A stretch of 64,000 nt of DNA, taken from assembly GCF_022581195.2 (NCBI RefSeq), contig NC_061456.1, positions 1,924,501 to 1,988,500 of the forward strand, in the 5' to 3' direction. Within the stretch, counting starts at the first letter, position 1. Each line of letters opens with the position of its first letter. Under the pieces are notes generated by a model. The model was not told the DNA's origin and searched no databases. It saw only the letters and a program-made list of their open reading frames with translations. This document shows positions 1-10,430 of the stretch, in pieces. A program made the translations under genes and the position numbers. The DNA is from Helicoverpa zea (Eukaryota > Arthropoda > Insecta > Lepidoptera > Noctuidae).

Positions 1-95
1 GCCAGCGGATTCACCTGTGTTCCGTTAAGATCATAGTCTCAGCCATTAGGTAAATGGGCTATCTTACACTGAAATAACTTTTGAAATCGAAGCGA
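1..95 (+). repeat. Old fragment of a common lepidopteran interspersed repeat
   Basis: The sequence reads like a decayed piece of the repeat seen more completely at 19931-20135: a 'cggattcacctgtgttccg' block followed by 'aaatgggctatcttacac' and 'gaaataacttttgaaatcg'. It runs off the left edge of the window. Family identity rests on resemblance to other copies in this window and on general knowledge of moth repeats. Confidence 0.4.
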
Positions 96-1057
96 TACAT
101 CCTGAGCTGTCCGCGTGCAAACAAACTGCTTTATAATAATAATTATAACTAACACATGGTGTACTTGTACTATACAGCACCTGTAATCGGTTAACATGGC
201 CTGCTGCCATCAAATAGGTAAGTAAATAAACCGCGGAATGCAGCTGATAAAATTCTCAGGGAAATCGTAACGAGAACTTTTCTATCGCCCACCACTAGGA
301 CAATAAACTTGTATTGCTGAAAGCCTGTAAATGTGCCTTTCAATATACGTCTACATCAAATAATTCCTTAATTTTGAATAGCACCACCAAAAAAAAATGC
401 ATTTAATTTTTCAGTCCATTATGCCAACCACACCTTCACGTGAAAAGTAAGTCTTTCACAAATAAATAATAATATAATAAAAATAAAATCTTTTATATTC
501 AGACGCCAAGGCCCATAAAATGTTAGTAACAAAAAACAACTTAACCTACGTTAGATAATTACAATCTAGAAACAATAATAGAAAAAAAAAAAACAAAGCA
601 CAAAATAATTTCGTAATCATTTTCAACAGCTTACACTGTCCGCCAAAAAAACTGACTCACGTTTTTTTCGCAACTGACATAACGTGACAGTTCACGCGTT
701 CAATACTGAATTCAAGTCATACAGAAGTTTCCTGATCTACTCCACGACTTATAGTGTATCTGCGTGCAGAATAACAAGTGAATGCTGTCGTAATCCGCAT
801 GCTGCATGACTCAGGGCTGTGACTAAGATGATCCACCCATTTGTTGGAATAAGAAAAGTGGGTTCTTATTTCAATTTCATGATAAGGCTCGTGAACTGCT
901 TAAAACTGTATGAAGTTTTCGAATTACTTTAAAACATGTCCAGAGCATAATATGTGTCACAAAATGAACCAATTACAGAAAACTAACAATTACTGGTGAG
1001 ATAAAGCACCACACTTGATCAATGTAGATTGTGTCGATCCCAGCCTTACCTACTCTA
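96..1057. other. No gene recognised, AT-rich
   Basis: AT-rich DNA with homopolymer runs (poly-A near 580-596) and no long open frame or recognised repeat. Confidence 0.55.
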
Positions 1058-1185
1058 CCTACATACGGGATTGTTTACAAGAGTTACCTCGGCTCTGGTA
1101 CACAGAGGGCTCCAGAACGAACAGAAGTAGGTTTAACCCAGAAAAAACTTCAGTTGCATCCACGCAGGAGAAGTCATTTGATGAC
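1058..1185 (+). repeat. Diverged copy of the poly-A retroposon family at 23726-23891
   Basis: The order 'cgggattgtt', 'gagttacctcgg', 'ggtacacagagggc' and 'gtcatttgatgacttt' matches, with many changes, the element at 23726-23891 and the copy at 60960-61098. Short open frames here (on both strands, about 1015-1366) follow repeat sequence and do not look like genes. This is an old insertion. Confidence 0.45.
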
Positions 1186-3584
1186 TTTGAATACACCAAA
1201 AACAATACCCTTCTAAGCAGTCGGGTAAAGAAGTCGTTAACTCTAATATATTCACAATACTGTCTACCATCTTTTGTAGTATCCAAGATACACTTAGAAA
1301 GTGTACTCTATTGTTCCAGTAGAATAATGGCAGCAGTATGTATCGACACGGAATATCCGTGACCATAAATGGAACTTTAACGACCGGTAGATCTGGAAAT
1401 ATATGTAGTCGTATTTGTACCGCTAGTGTTTATCGGGCTTCCTAACAGAGATTTTGAACTTACCTGCTTTTGAAATGGCTTTTAGCTGGACTGATATCCA
1501 TGTCATGGAATCTTACAGAAAAAGTTTCCTGACAAATCAGATCGACCTACAGACTCTTGACTATTTTTCTCATGCATATGCAAGAAAACTCGGGAAAACT
1601 GCTGACATCATAGCTTAATCATGCAGCTATGTCATTCTGATGATGTGTCCACCATGATCTTCCATCCAACTCACCGTTACTAGTAATCATGGCTTCAAAC
1701 CTGACTAGAATTCATTACACAGCCGGATTTACAAAGATTTTCCTTCAAAAGGATTACCGATAATTCTACTTTGGAAAAAGAAGGATAATGAGTCTTATTA
1801 TTGCTATGTTAAGGTCTATAATAGCTTTGTATGTTGTCGGTAAGTAAATACAGTCACTGTTTCGACGAATTATTTTGGTTTATGTATAGGCTGTTGCTTT
1901 GGTTAGCCTGAGTTTTAGGAAGCACGAAAATCCTTTACTTGTCATTCAGCAAAATCTTTTAGCATTCAAATATCTGCAAATACAATGTATAGTGCGGGTC
2001 CTAACCTTCGTTTTAAAGCTCCTATCAAAAATTTGGCGTGCCGAAATCGAGGCAAATATTTGTAACATTAAAACTGGCTTTTGATGGCTATCTATTCATA
2101 GAAAACAATAAAATCGATTTTTAAATTCATGAATGCACCAAACCAAAAATGTCAGACGCTGATTTAAATATTGATAATTCTTTATTACTCATAGAATAGC
2201 ACTAAATCTGTCATTTAGGCGCCAAGACGGATTATTCAAAAGATTTTTTGTGTCAAATTTGGAGTCGTTTAAATGCAATGCAGATCACGTGATAGTGCAG
2301 ACTGTGCAGATAAGTTTATTAGCAGATCTCAGTCTGAATGCATAAGACGGGGTATTTGTCACGATTTTTGATTGTATTTAAATTACCTTCTATTGTAATT
2401 TTCAACTTAAAATTATGACGATGACGGGAGGAACATACTTATCTATTTTTGCACCTGACTAAACCTGCTATAATAACATATACCTGCATAGGCTCATACC
2501 TGAGAGACAATTGATGTCTTTTTTCTTATATCTTGTGGTACTTTAGGGTAAATAAGTCATTGAGGACAAAAAAGTAACAATTGGACTATTACTGACTTTG
2601 GAATCCAGGACTGAATATAAAAATCAGTATCCACTAAAAGTCCTTCAAATTTACGTTACGTCAAATATCCAGCATAAGAGTATTTCAAGAAAACAACACT
2701 GATATTTACCAGCCACTTTAAATCATCATTTGCTAAAAATAAACCACCCGTTACAAAACACACATGACCCCAAAAAACCTCAAAAAAGAAATGATCGATA
2801 TCATTTTTAAACGAAGTTCAATATATTCACAAGAGCCCACTGTCACTTATTGGGGACTTGCAAGGTTGTAAGATGTCCTGTAGATAATGTACCGAAGTTG
2901 CATTTGGCCAACTTGTGAAATGGTCGTGCATACACTGCACTAATTTGCATAATAATGGTACGTGCAGTGTTCGTGATGTTTTCTGAAAATATTTTTTGGA
3001 GTTGATTTTAAGGTGGCAGCATTTGTAATTTATCGGATTAAAATGAGTTAATGGCTGTAGGTCACGTAATATTCTGTGGTCACTATGGTCTACCTATGGG
3101 AACTGAAAATGTTAAACTAACTCAGATGTCGAGACAAGTTAGATAAGTAGGTATGTAACTTCAGTTATTATAAAAGAAAATAAAACAGTTACAGTAGTAG
3201 TTACTAGCAGCGAAATGTATCGTGTTAGGAAGAGTTACGGAGGCAGGTGAGATTGCGAGGTCCAAGAAAGTGTATCATGGATAAACTACCACCCAAGTAA
3301 GAATAATAAAATAAACCTGTTCATAAATATTATTTTTACACACATAACAACAAGAATCTCTTAAGAAATTGCATGCATCTTATCTTAACTGCAATACATC
3401 GGCACTTAGTCACAGTTTTACGATGCAGCTTGTAAATAAGGCGGTTACTGCATGAGTAATAGTTTACTACAAGTATATAGACGTAAGCAACACCACAGTT
3501 TAAATATATTCTATTGTAATCAGTGGTAAAGATACGTACTAACGTTCGTTACAATATCATTTTCTAGTTCAATTTGCATTGTAT
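1186..3584. other. No gene recognised
   Basis: I see only short chance frames (for example 1899-2084). A short stretch near 1265-1300 resembles the 5' part of the abundant SINE ('agtatccaagatacacttagaaagt'-like) but is too diverged to bound. No RNA gene or MITE ends were found. Confidence 0.5.
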
Positions 3585-3765
3585 AATTTTCTCGGACTCA
3601 ACTCCGTAGACACTCTTTTTAAAAAAAAGCTCTTTTTTTGGAAAGAGTTTCTTGCCGATTCTTTTCCATAAGACGCATTCTTTGGAAACGGGCAACTAGC
3701 TGACGTTAGACGTTTCTTATGCACCGGTAATAGATCCATATTAAATAAAAACCTTTGACTTTGAT
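3585..3765 (+). mobile_element. 3' end of a non-LTR retrotransposon (5'-truncated)
   Basis: The block 'tttcttgccgattctttt' followed by 'cataagacgcattctttgg' and ending 'aataaaaacctttgactttg' resembles the 3' untranslated ends of lepidopteran CR1/Jockey-group LINEs, which commonly finish in short '(ttgactt)' type tails. No coding part remains. The call is by resemblance only. Confidence 0.4.
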
Positions 3766-4821
3766 TTACACACGCGTGTGCTCGATGTACTACACTAGCG
3801 TCGATAAAAGCTAGTCATTGCACATACGTGTGTCAGTAACATTTTTACGAACGTTTGTACGTAGCTTCACAACTGTTTACAAGAGCATATATCTAAACTG
3901 TGGTAACATGTATGGAAATCAGGACTTAGACAAATAGAGATGAGGTAACTCCGCTTTTGTTTGTGTTTCAGTTTCAGTATTATGCTAATTTAAATTGTAA
4001 ATGTTTGGCATAATGAGACCAGGTTTTGGTTAGTGATTTATTTGGCTTGTTTTGTTTTATTTTGAAATATTGAAATGTAAATATTTAAAATGTATGCAAT
4101 TTTTAAAACCATTTATCTTAAAACTGGACAATAAAGTTTTTAGTCTTCAACTTTCACTACAAAATCAATTTTAAACACTTTAAACGCTAACAAGTGTATC
4201 CGAACTCAAAAATATCTGAACGTTTTTCGCAAAAAAACATTTAATAAATTGAAAGACTCAAGAGCAAATCGTTTGTGTAAAATTAAATAGATTCTCAGAA
4301 ACATGTAGCTTGCCAATAAAAACAACCTTTTGTCAGTTAACAAGCATCTGTGTTACGTGATTCGGTTACAGAATGGCCAATTTGACATAATACCTAGCGC
4401 AAAAAAGACGGCCATATTTTTTTTTTAAACACGTGCTGGCTGTTTCATTTCGTAAAAGTATCCGAACGTGAATTTGTGTAGTATTAAGGATCAAAAAAAA
4501 GTTATGATGATGATAAATGTTAACTTGGCACATAGATTTTTTTAATTATATTTTTTTACATGTATTGGAGAATTAAGGTTGGTAAAGCAAAAATAGACTG
4601 ATGTATAAAGTGATTTATAGCATATGTTTTGCTGAAATGATGTCAACACAGTTAATGTTGAATATGAATTCAATAAACCTACTCACTAATCCATGTAATT
4701 TTATGATTAATTTGTCACATAGAATACATTAGTGAATAGCTTATAATATTTTATGGTACCTATTCATTATTAGATTGAACTTTCAAGTACAGATTTTATT
4801 ACATTCTACGATGAAGTGTAT
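3766..4821. other. No gene recognised
   Basis: AT-rich sequence with T and A runs and no long open frame. Nothing supports a gene or bounded repeat. Confidence 0.5.
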
Positions 4822-4830
4822 TCATTTTAA

Positions 4831-6129
4831 GTACCGATTTTCTCTAAGATATTTGAGAAAGCAATTAACAACCAACTCACTGCATACTTCGAGAACAATA
4901 ATTTATTTGTTGATAACCAGAAAGGCTTTAGAAAAAACAAGTCAATTGACATGGCCATTTATGATTTCCTGCATACAGTTAGCAGTAGAGTAGATAAGAG
5001 ATTACCTGCTATTGCACTATACATGGACATGTCAAAGGCTTTTGACCGCGTCGATCACAAAATACTTATAAACAAACTAAATTCTTACGGAATAAGAGGA
5101 AATGTATTGAACTTAATTGCATCCTACCTTCGTAACAGACAACAAATAACATATATTAGTAGAATTTGTAAAAATAACGAAATTACGTATAAGTCTAACC
5201 AGAGAACGGTAACTTACGGAGTACCGCAGGGAAGTGTGCTTGGCCCGACTTTGTTTATTATTTACATTAATGATTTCCCAATGTCATCAAAATACCCCAT
5301 GACAATGTTTGCAGATGACAGTACCCTACTTTTTAATAGTGACGACTTACATTCACTGGAGGCAGATATTAACTCTAATATTGATTCGGTTGTTAATTGG
5401 CTAATAAATAATAATCTAGTTATAAATTTAGAAAAAACAGTATTAATGAAATTTCAACAACGACTAAATAATAAATTAAACTTAAATATTAAATACAATG
5501 ACAAAATTATTAATGAGACTAATGTTACTAAGTTTTTGGGACTAAATATAGAAAATACGCTAAAATGGAATATACATATAGACAAAGTATGCAATAAACT
5601 AAACCAATACTCTTATGCTCTGCATATGTTAAATAAAACGGCAAACCGAAAAACAGTATTAATGGCGTATCACGGTTTAGTAGCATCGACGTTGAGGTAC
5701 GGAATTATGTTTTGGGGAAACGCAACGGGTAAAGAAATGGTGTTCAAGTGTCAAAAAAGGTGCATTAGAGCTATCTGCAATCTAAAATCTACCGACAGTT
5801 GCTACGTGCATTTTAAGAATTTAAAAATATTAACAATGCCCTCACTATACATTTACGAAACAAGCATGTTTGTAAAAAATAATTTAAATAAATTTGACCA
5901 AGTAACCAGTCAACGTCGTTGTGATCAGTTACATGTAATAAGGTCTAAGACTACATTTTATAAAAACAGTATTTTTGCAATGGCTCCAAAAATTTATAAC
6001 AAACTTCCAAAAAGTATAAGAACTGAACAGAATATTAGTATTTTTAAACGTAGATTAAGTACATTTCTAATAGATAAGGCATATTACTCAGTTGAAATAT
6101 TTCTAAATGATAAAATAGAAACACTATGA
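4831..6129 (+). CDS. Partial LINE reverse transcriptase ORF (5'-truncated)
   Basis: This frame encodes the reverse transcriptase palm and thumb of a non-LTR retrotransposon, which in the intact element copies element RNA at a nicked target. The frame is open from 4831, just after a stop at 4828, and begins with the motif PIFSKIFEKAINNQL. The first methionine is at 4951, giving 392 aa, but that is an internal residue of the original protein. Visible motifs counted from that Met: catalytic MDMSKAFDRVDH near residue 26, GVPQGSVLGP near 90, the FADDST active site near 120, and the C-terminal block of this LINE group (SIRTEQNISIFKRRL, then YYSVEIFL). No stop or frameshift interrupts it, suggesting a recent insertion. 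There is no endonuclease, and no promoter or start codon of its own is evident. Confidence 0.85.
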   Translation, partial: VPIFSKIFEKAINNQLTAYFENNNLFVDNQKGFRKNKSIDMAIYDFLHTVSSRVDKRLPAIALYMDMSKAFDRVDHKILINKLNSYGIRGNVLNLIASYLRNRQQITYISRICKNNEITYKSNQRTVTYGVPQGSVLGPTLFIIYINDFPMSSKYPMTMFADDSTLLFNSDDLHSLEADINSNIDSVVNWLINNNLVINLEKTVLMKFQQRLNNKLNLNIKYNDKIINETNVTKFLGLNIENTLKWNIHIDKVCNKLNQYSYALHMLNKTANRKTVLMAYHGLVASTLRYGIMFWGNATGKEMVFKCQKRCIRAICNLKSTDSCYVHFKNLKILTMPSLYIYETSMFVKNNLNKFDQVTSQRRCDQLHVIRSKTTFYKNSIFAMAPKIYNKLPKSIRTEQNISIFKRRLSTFLIDKAYYSVEIFLNDKIETL

Positions 6130-6250
6130 TTTTATATAAACTCAATAGGATTAAAATTATTTGTACACCAATTCCATTTGGTAGAACATAGAGCTCTAAC
6201 ATGTTTAATTTTAAGACCTATCTGTATACCTATGCTCACAAATAAATACA

Positions 6251-6270
6251 TTGAATTGAATTGAATTGAA
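6251..6270 (+). repeat. (TTGAA)4 LINE tail
   Basis: Four perfect TTGAA units directly follow the LINE 3' UTR ('cacaaataaataca'). They are the microsatellite tail of the element at 4831. Confidence 0.85.
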
Positions 6271-6279
6271 TCATCTTAA

Positions 6280-6915
6280 TTTTAATACAAAATCTTCCCA
6301 GAATCACATCTTCCGTCACTCTAGTTCTCATTATCAAAAGTTCCCGTCCTTATATTTACTATTCAACTCAGTGATACATTCAAGTCACGATACCGTAGGT
6401 ATTCTATCCATTGTGAATTATATGATAGGCTTGGAGCAGTCAAATAACTGGATAAGCCATTGCTGTCAACCCCTCTCAGGCGAAGGCAGGAATCCCCTTG
6501 CTCGGTCGTATGGTCTAAGCCGGTTTTGTGGCAGTTGACAGAACTGTCAGTCAGTACAAAAAATGCTATTTGCCCTAGAAAATTGTCTGGTGTCAACTGT
6601 ACAAAAGTTTCGATACCCTCATGCTTGTATGCACACGTGTGCGAAAACTGTATTCCTGTTTCTGTCATTTTTGTCGGGAGTTGCATTATGATCGGGAATG
6701 GACTTTTTTTCGTCTGGTGATTCCTTTCGGTTACATGTTCTGAGACAATGGGTTGTAACACAAATTATACGATAAATAAAGCGTTTTAGATACCAATCTG
6801 CTTACGTAAGTATCCTCTGGATTTACGAAGAGTACTGACGTGATTTATAGCAGGTTGCTGTAGTAAATGTTGGTAGTTTCTGAGATTGGCACCTTCAACA
6901 AACAATCCAATCCTA
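6280..6915. other. No gene recognised
   Basis: Two overlapping open frames occur on opposite strands (6266-6538 plus, 6363-6761 minus), but neither has a recognisable domain and they shadow each other. I do not call a gene. Confidence 0.5.
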
Positions 6916-7033
6916 TCCATACTAATATCATAAAGAAGAAACTTTTTTTTTTTGCTAATTTTTTGCATCGTAAAAATTTTATCCCGGTTCGGGTAGTAGT
7001 TCCCACGGAACGCGGGTGACGGAAAACAGCTAG
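6916..7033 (+). repeat. Internally deleted copy of the '...gggtgaaaccgcgggcagaagctagta' repeat
   Basis: It starts 'tccatactaatatcataaag' and ends 'gttcccacggaacgcgggtg' then 'acagctagta', matching both ends of the fuller copy at 42213-42392 but lacking its middle. Confidence 0.5.
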
Positions 7034-7249
7034 TATTTAATGTAGTGTTTGTATTCAGTGTGACCACAACAGTAGAATGTCACAAACCAAATGAATTTTA
7101 AATGTAAAACACTATAAATTATTTTCAGTCGAGTTATTTTAATTAATTAACAACAATGTTGCTTGCGTACAATGCACGCGTAAATCAAGTTTAGGAATGT
7201 CATTGGATTTATAATAAAAACAATAATTAAATTACAACTAATGACATTC

Positions 7250-7327
7250 ACCATCATCTTATCTGCCTACAGTATTTTCCCAACTAAGTCGGGGTCGGCT
7301 TCCAGTCTAACCAAATACAGCAGAGTA
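7250..7327 (-). mobile_element. SINE, 3' half (split by a DNA transposon; continues at 9155)
   Basis: Minus-strand piece of the abundant SINE family, recognised by 'ggggtcggcttccagtctaa'. It stops at 'cagagta' and resumes at 9155 with 'taccagtgttttacaagg'. Removing 7328-9154 plus one TA restores the continuous SINE order seen at 30139-30516. Older than both DNA elements inside it. Confidence 0.85.
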
Positions 7328-7477
7328 TAGTAAGTTCAACTCAGTCTTGCGCGCGGCCTTATGTGTGGGTAACCCTTGTACATACACAGTGACTTTGTGT
7401 GCGTGACAAGAGGTACAGTCGGGTACAAATACAGTTATTTAGGGGTTACGGCTGTTTAAAGAAAAACAGTTATTATA

Positions 7478-8437
7478 GTTCGGCCATTCAGAGAATGCGT
7501 TCCTGACACGTCGCGATTGAACTGACGACGTAACTTTGCAATGGCGTTGCAGTTACGATAAAAATATTTTTGCTGGTTGTTTACCGTTTTAACAATTGAG
7601 GAGCATTAAAACAACATTATTATATCAATAATCAATGAATGTTATAATTTTGTGCCAAACTGAGTGTCAAATAACTTGGTAAACAATATTTTTCTAAATC
7701 TATACTGCGCTATTACAAGGTTATGTCAGCGGTTTATATTTTGTAGTGCTGTGCTAAAAATAACAGGCAAGTATCGTAATCTGTTCTTATACAGTTATAA
7801 TATAAAATAATACGTTTTGATTTTCTTTTTAAGAATTGGAAAATAATGGACTATAAGACTTAATTATAACGTTTATGAAATATAAAAATAAAACTATGAC
7901 CAAACCGCATTTTTATACTTAGATTAAAAATGGTAACCCCAAATGGCGTTATGGGCCGCCATTTTGTGACGCTAAAACAGTCGTCCGTTGTCGTTTCGTG
8001 CGCATAGACCACGTTTTTCAAGTGTTTTCGATCTGTTTTTATTTGATTACCCGGCTTTTGTTAGACCGAGATATCAGGATTGATTCTGTTATTGATAATA
8101 ATATAATTATACATGTAGGCGAAGATGATGATGAAGACACCACCTCCTCAAGCAAATCGGAGTCTGATTAATATTCTGTTCGCACATTCAATTCAATGTA
8201 CTTGTAACAAAGAATAAATAAAACAATTTTATTAGATGAATATTACCTTTTTTTGGTTTCCACTTAAATAACTAAAATATAAAACAAATGATTCCGCCAA
8301 TTTAAAACGAAAATAATCTTAAAATAATGCGGCGGTTCATTTTGAAGGAACGGTAACGAACTCAGTGTTATGTTGTGCCCATCACTAGTCGTGACTAACT
8401 GATAGGTGTCAGGAACGCATTCTCTGAACGGCCGAAG
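7478..8437 (+). mobile_element. TA-target DNA transposon remnant (element B), nested in element A
   Basis: Inverted repeats of about 30 bp, GTTCGGCCATTCAGAGAATG... at 7478 and the complement of ...CATTCTCTGAACGGCCGAAG at 8437, share the run CAGAGAATGCGTTCCTGACA. TA flanks both sides (7476-7477, 8438-8439). The inside carries a short transposase-like C-terminus on the plus strand (8064-8171) but no full transposase, so it is a non-autonomous deletion product. Confidence 0.75.
8064..8171 (+). pseudogene. C-terminal tail of a transposase-like protein (element B)
   Basis: This open stretch ends in a normal TAA at 8169-8171 and encodes a tail of the form DIRIDSVIDNNIIIHVGEDD, then acidic and serine-rich residues. 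The pattern 'hydrophobic patch, then glycine, then Asp/Glu/Ser run' closely resembles the tail in element A (8463-8696). From general knowledge, such tails close some DDE transposases of insect TA-target elements. The catalytic domain is absent, and upstream sequence back to about 8001 is open but unlike protein. It has no likely function. Which transposase family it belongs to is not settled. Confidence 0.45.
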
Positions 8438-8462
8438 TATACGTAATTTAATGTTTATTTAT

Positions 8463-8696
8463 TTAAAATGATTCTGAATCGCTACTTGAAAAATCAAATG
8501 ATGAATTTTCGGATTCGCTACTCTCACCGAGGTAAATTATAAATTTTGACTCCATGTCAAAATGTCTATAGTATTTTTCTTTTTTCTTTTGTACATGTCG
8601 ACAAGTATTACCCAACATCCCTTCATCAATATGACTTAAACGTTCATTTATGAGTTTCATTATTTCCGTCTTATTTTGGTCGACATTATGCGAAGC
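8463..8696 (-). pseudogene. C-terminal fragment of a DDE-type transposase (element A)
   Basis: The minus-strand frame is open to about 8708 and ends at a stop at 8463-8465. It reads, in order, NVDQNKTEIMKLINERLSHI, a helix with the motif CRHVQKKKEKYYRHF, a short hydrophobic patch and a final acidic/serine tail. The Cys-Arg-His-Val plus Glu-Lys spacing is the sort of C-terminal helix I associate with DDE transposases of insect Tc1/mariner-like elements. No catalytic DDE residues remain. A possible original start (MSSSSRRKCLRSQV, from 9012 on the minus strand) lies upstream, separated by deletion. Non-functional remnant. The family assignment is tentative. Confidence 0.5.
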
Positions 8697-9154
8697 AATA
8701 TTATTTTTTTAAATTCCCCACACATTTTGTTTACATTATTATACTAGATTATACGTCTTTTTACATTCTTAGTCCACACTTTTATTTATTGTCCGCGTAC
8801 CCCGAGATCTAGAAAATATGTAAGGAGTATTTAATTCATCTTAGATATTTCACCTCATTTATTTCTTAGATACTGTCAACGTCAATTTGAAAAAACTTAT
8901 GAGAAAATAATGAAAAACTGTAAAATGTAATAATAAAAAGCTTTGAATGTTGTTTCATTTTTTGAAACGCTACCTGACTCCTTAAACATTTTCTCCGTGA
9001 AGAACTAGACATTTTCGTAAACGACTGTACCCATAACAAAAAGCGATAAGAACACGTCATGCTCGGACGACGTCACTGTCACACGAATGAAAGTTGTATA
9101 TTTACAAGCCGACGCACACATAGGGCCGCGCGCAAATCTGAGTTGAACTATCTA

Positions 9155-9305
9155 TACCAGTGTTTTACAAGGAGCGACTGCCTGTCTGATCTCCTCAACC
9201 CAGTTTCCTGGGCAACCCAATACTCTTGGTAACATTGGTTGTCCGACTTACTGGCTTTTTACTACCCGTTACGACTGCCAAAGATGTACAAATGACAGCC
9301 CGTAT
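9155..9305 (-). mobile_element. SINE, 5'-ward continuation of the copy at 7250
   Basis: Continues the interrupted SINE with 'taccagtgttttacaagg', 'gagcgactgcc', 'ctcctcaacccagtt' and 'actacccgttacgactgcc', ending near 'atgacagcccg'. The duplicated TA at 9155-9156 marks the DNA transposon border. Confidence 0.85.
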
Positions 9306-10243
9306 ATTATAACAAAAAATCAAAATAATCTCCTTCCTCTTATCCCACATTTTAATTGAAAGTAAAAAATGCAAAAAAGAAAACAGAAAAAAGTAAAAAA
9401 AGCACAGAAACACCGGTATCTTCGGTCGGCGAAACTGCTAAGATAAATGAGTGAGTATGGGACAGGTGTCTCGCTGTCGGCAAAATGTTATTTATTCCAC
9501 ACAAGAACGATTGAAATGTTTTATTTATTTTGCATTATCGTTCCCCGAACTGTGTTTTTATTTACACTTTAGTGAATCCTTCGAGATGAAAATTCGACTT
9601 GGGTGGCGTAGATAATGTCGCTGAGTATTTTTTGGGTTTCAATTATTGTTGCAGAGATTTTTAAATTGTCTTTAAATAGTTGTTGATATCCATTATATAT
9701 ATATAACATAATATGCCGCAATCCGAGTAAACTACTTCTTGCATCTGGGTACTAAATCAATTTAGTAGTTTTAACATGAAAGCCAAACAGAATCGCTTTC
9801 GTACTATGAAGAAGAAAATACACAGAACACTTTTTTGGCACATTATTATAAAAATAATAATGGAGGTGTAGAATAGTGTATGTTTGTTTTAAATAAATAA
9901 ATTATCTTCATAATTACCGTCGGAGACAGGCAGGGAACTGAGAAGTTCTCTTGTTAAGCTGTTTAATCCACAACTATCTTGTCCTTCAATCTGTTTGACA
10001 CGAATACGGCCAAACTAAAGTAACCCTTTAATCATGCGAAACGATGAAAAAAGACTTACGAGCCACCTGTCTTTGCAGCTGCTCGCAAAAACACGATTTC
10101 CCTTGTAATTTGAGCATCTATCATACCTCTGGTGGGCAAGTTGCTCGCAGATTTAACGGTCATTCCCAATAATTTATCTATCTGTCGTTCTGCTTACTGG
10201 AGATAGGAATTTGACACTGCATGGGGCTAATGTCATAATCTCC
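9306..10243. other. No gene recognised
   Basis: AT-rich, with a TATATATATA run at about 9695-9705. No open frame above chance and no bounded repeat. Confidence 0.5.
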
Positions 10244-10430
10244 ATCCATCCTCCGAGCCTTTTTCCCAACTATGTTGGGGTCGGCTTCCAGTCTAACCGG
10301 ATTCAGCTGAGTATCAGTGCTTTACAAGGAGCGACTGCCCTGCCTGACTTCCTCAACCCGGGCAACTCAATACCCCTTGGTTAGACTGGTGTCAGACTTA
10401 CTGGCTTCTGACTACCCGTAACGACGTCAC
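10244..10430 (-). mobile_element. SINE fragment, 3' half
   Basis: Starts 'ccatcctccgagcc' and runs through 'gttggggtcggcttccagtc', 'ctgagtatcagtgctttaca', 'gactggtgtcagacttactg' and 'gactacccgtaacgac'. It stops before the tRNA-like head, so it is 5'-truncated. Confidence 0.8.

Larger units (their letters stand above)
4831..6270 (+). mobile_element. 5'-truncated LINE (CR1/L2/Daphne-like) with TTGAA tail
   Basis: The insertion starts abruptly inside the reverse transcriptase domain at 4831 and ends with four TTGAA units at 6251-6270. It is flanked by an imperfect 9-bp direct repeat, tcattttaa (4822-4830) and tcatcttaa (6271-6279), consistent with target-primed reverse transcription and 5' truncation. 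The endonuclease and any ORF1 are missing, so the copy is dead on arrival even though its remaining frame is open. The clade call rests on the reverse transcriptase motifs, the C-terminal motif and the microsatellite tail. Jockey-group relatives are the main alternative. Confidence 0.8.
7328..9154 (-). mobile_element. TA-target DNA transposon remnant (element A), nested in a SINE
   Basis: Terminal inverted repeats start TAGTAAGTTCAACTCAG at the left and, reversed, TAGATAGTTCAACTCAG at the right. Similarity continues through TTGCGCGCGGCC and TATGTGTG. The insertion duplicates TA (7326-7327 and 9155-9156) and lies inside a SINE, so both borders are exact. Without the nested element B it is about 865 bp. 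Coding remnants lie on the minus strand: an N-terminal-like start near 9012 and a C-terminal tail at 8463-8696. This suggests an internally deleted, non-autonomous derivative of a Tc1/mariner-like or other TA-duplicating element. The superfamily is inferred only from the TA target. Confidence 0.8.

Noticed and set aside
1015..1366. 115-aa plus and 77-aa minus frames
   Set aside because: They overlap each other and a diverged retroposon copy. No domain.
6363..6761. 132-aa minus frame with Cys/His residues
   Set aside because: No known motif spacing, and it overlaps open frames on the other strand.
7928..8042. Promoter of a host gene at the 'gccgccattttgtgac' block
   Set aside because: It lies inside element B between its inverted repeats, so it belongs to the transposon.
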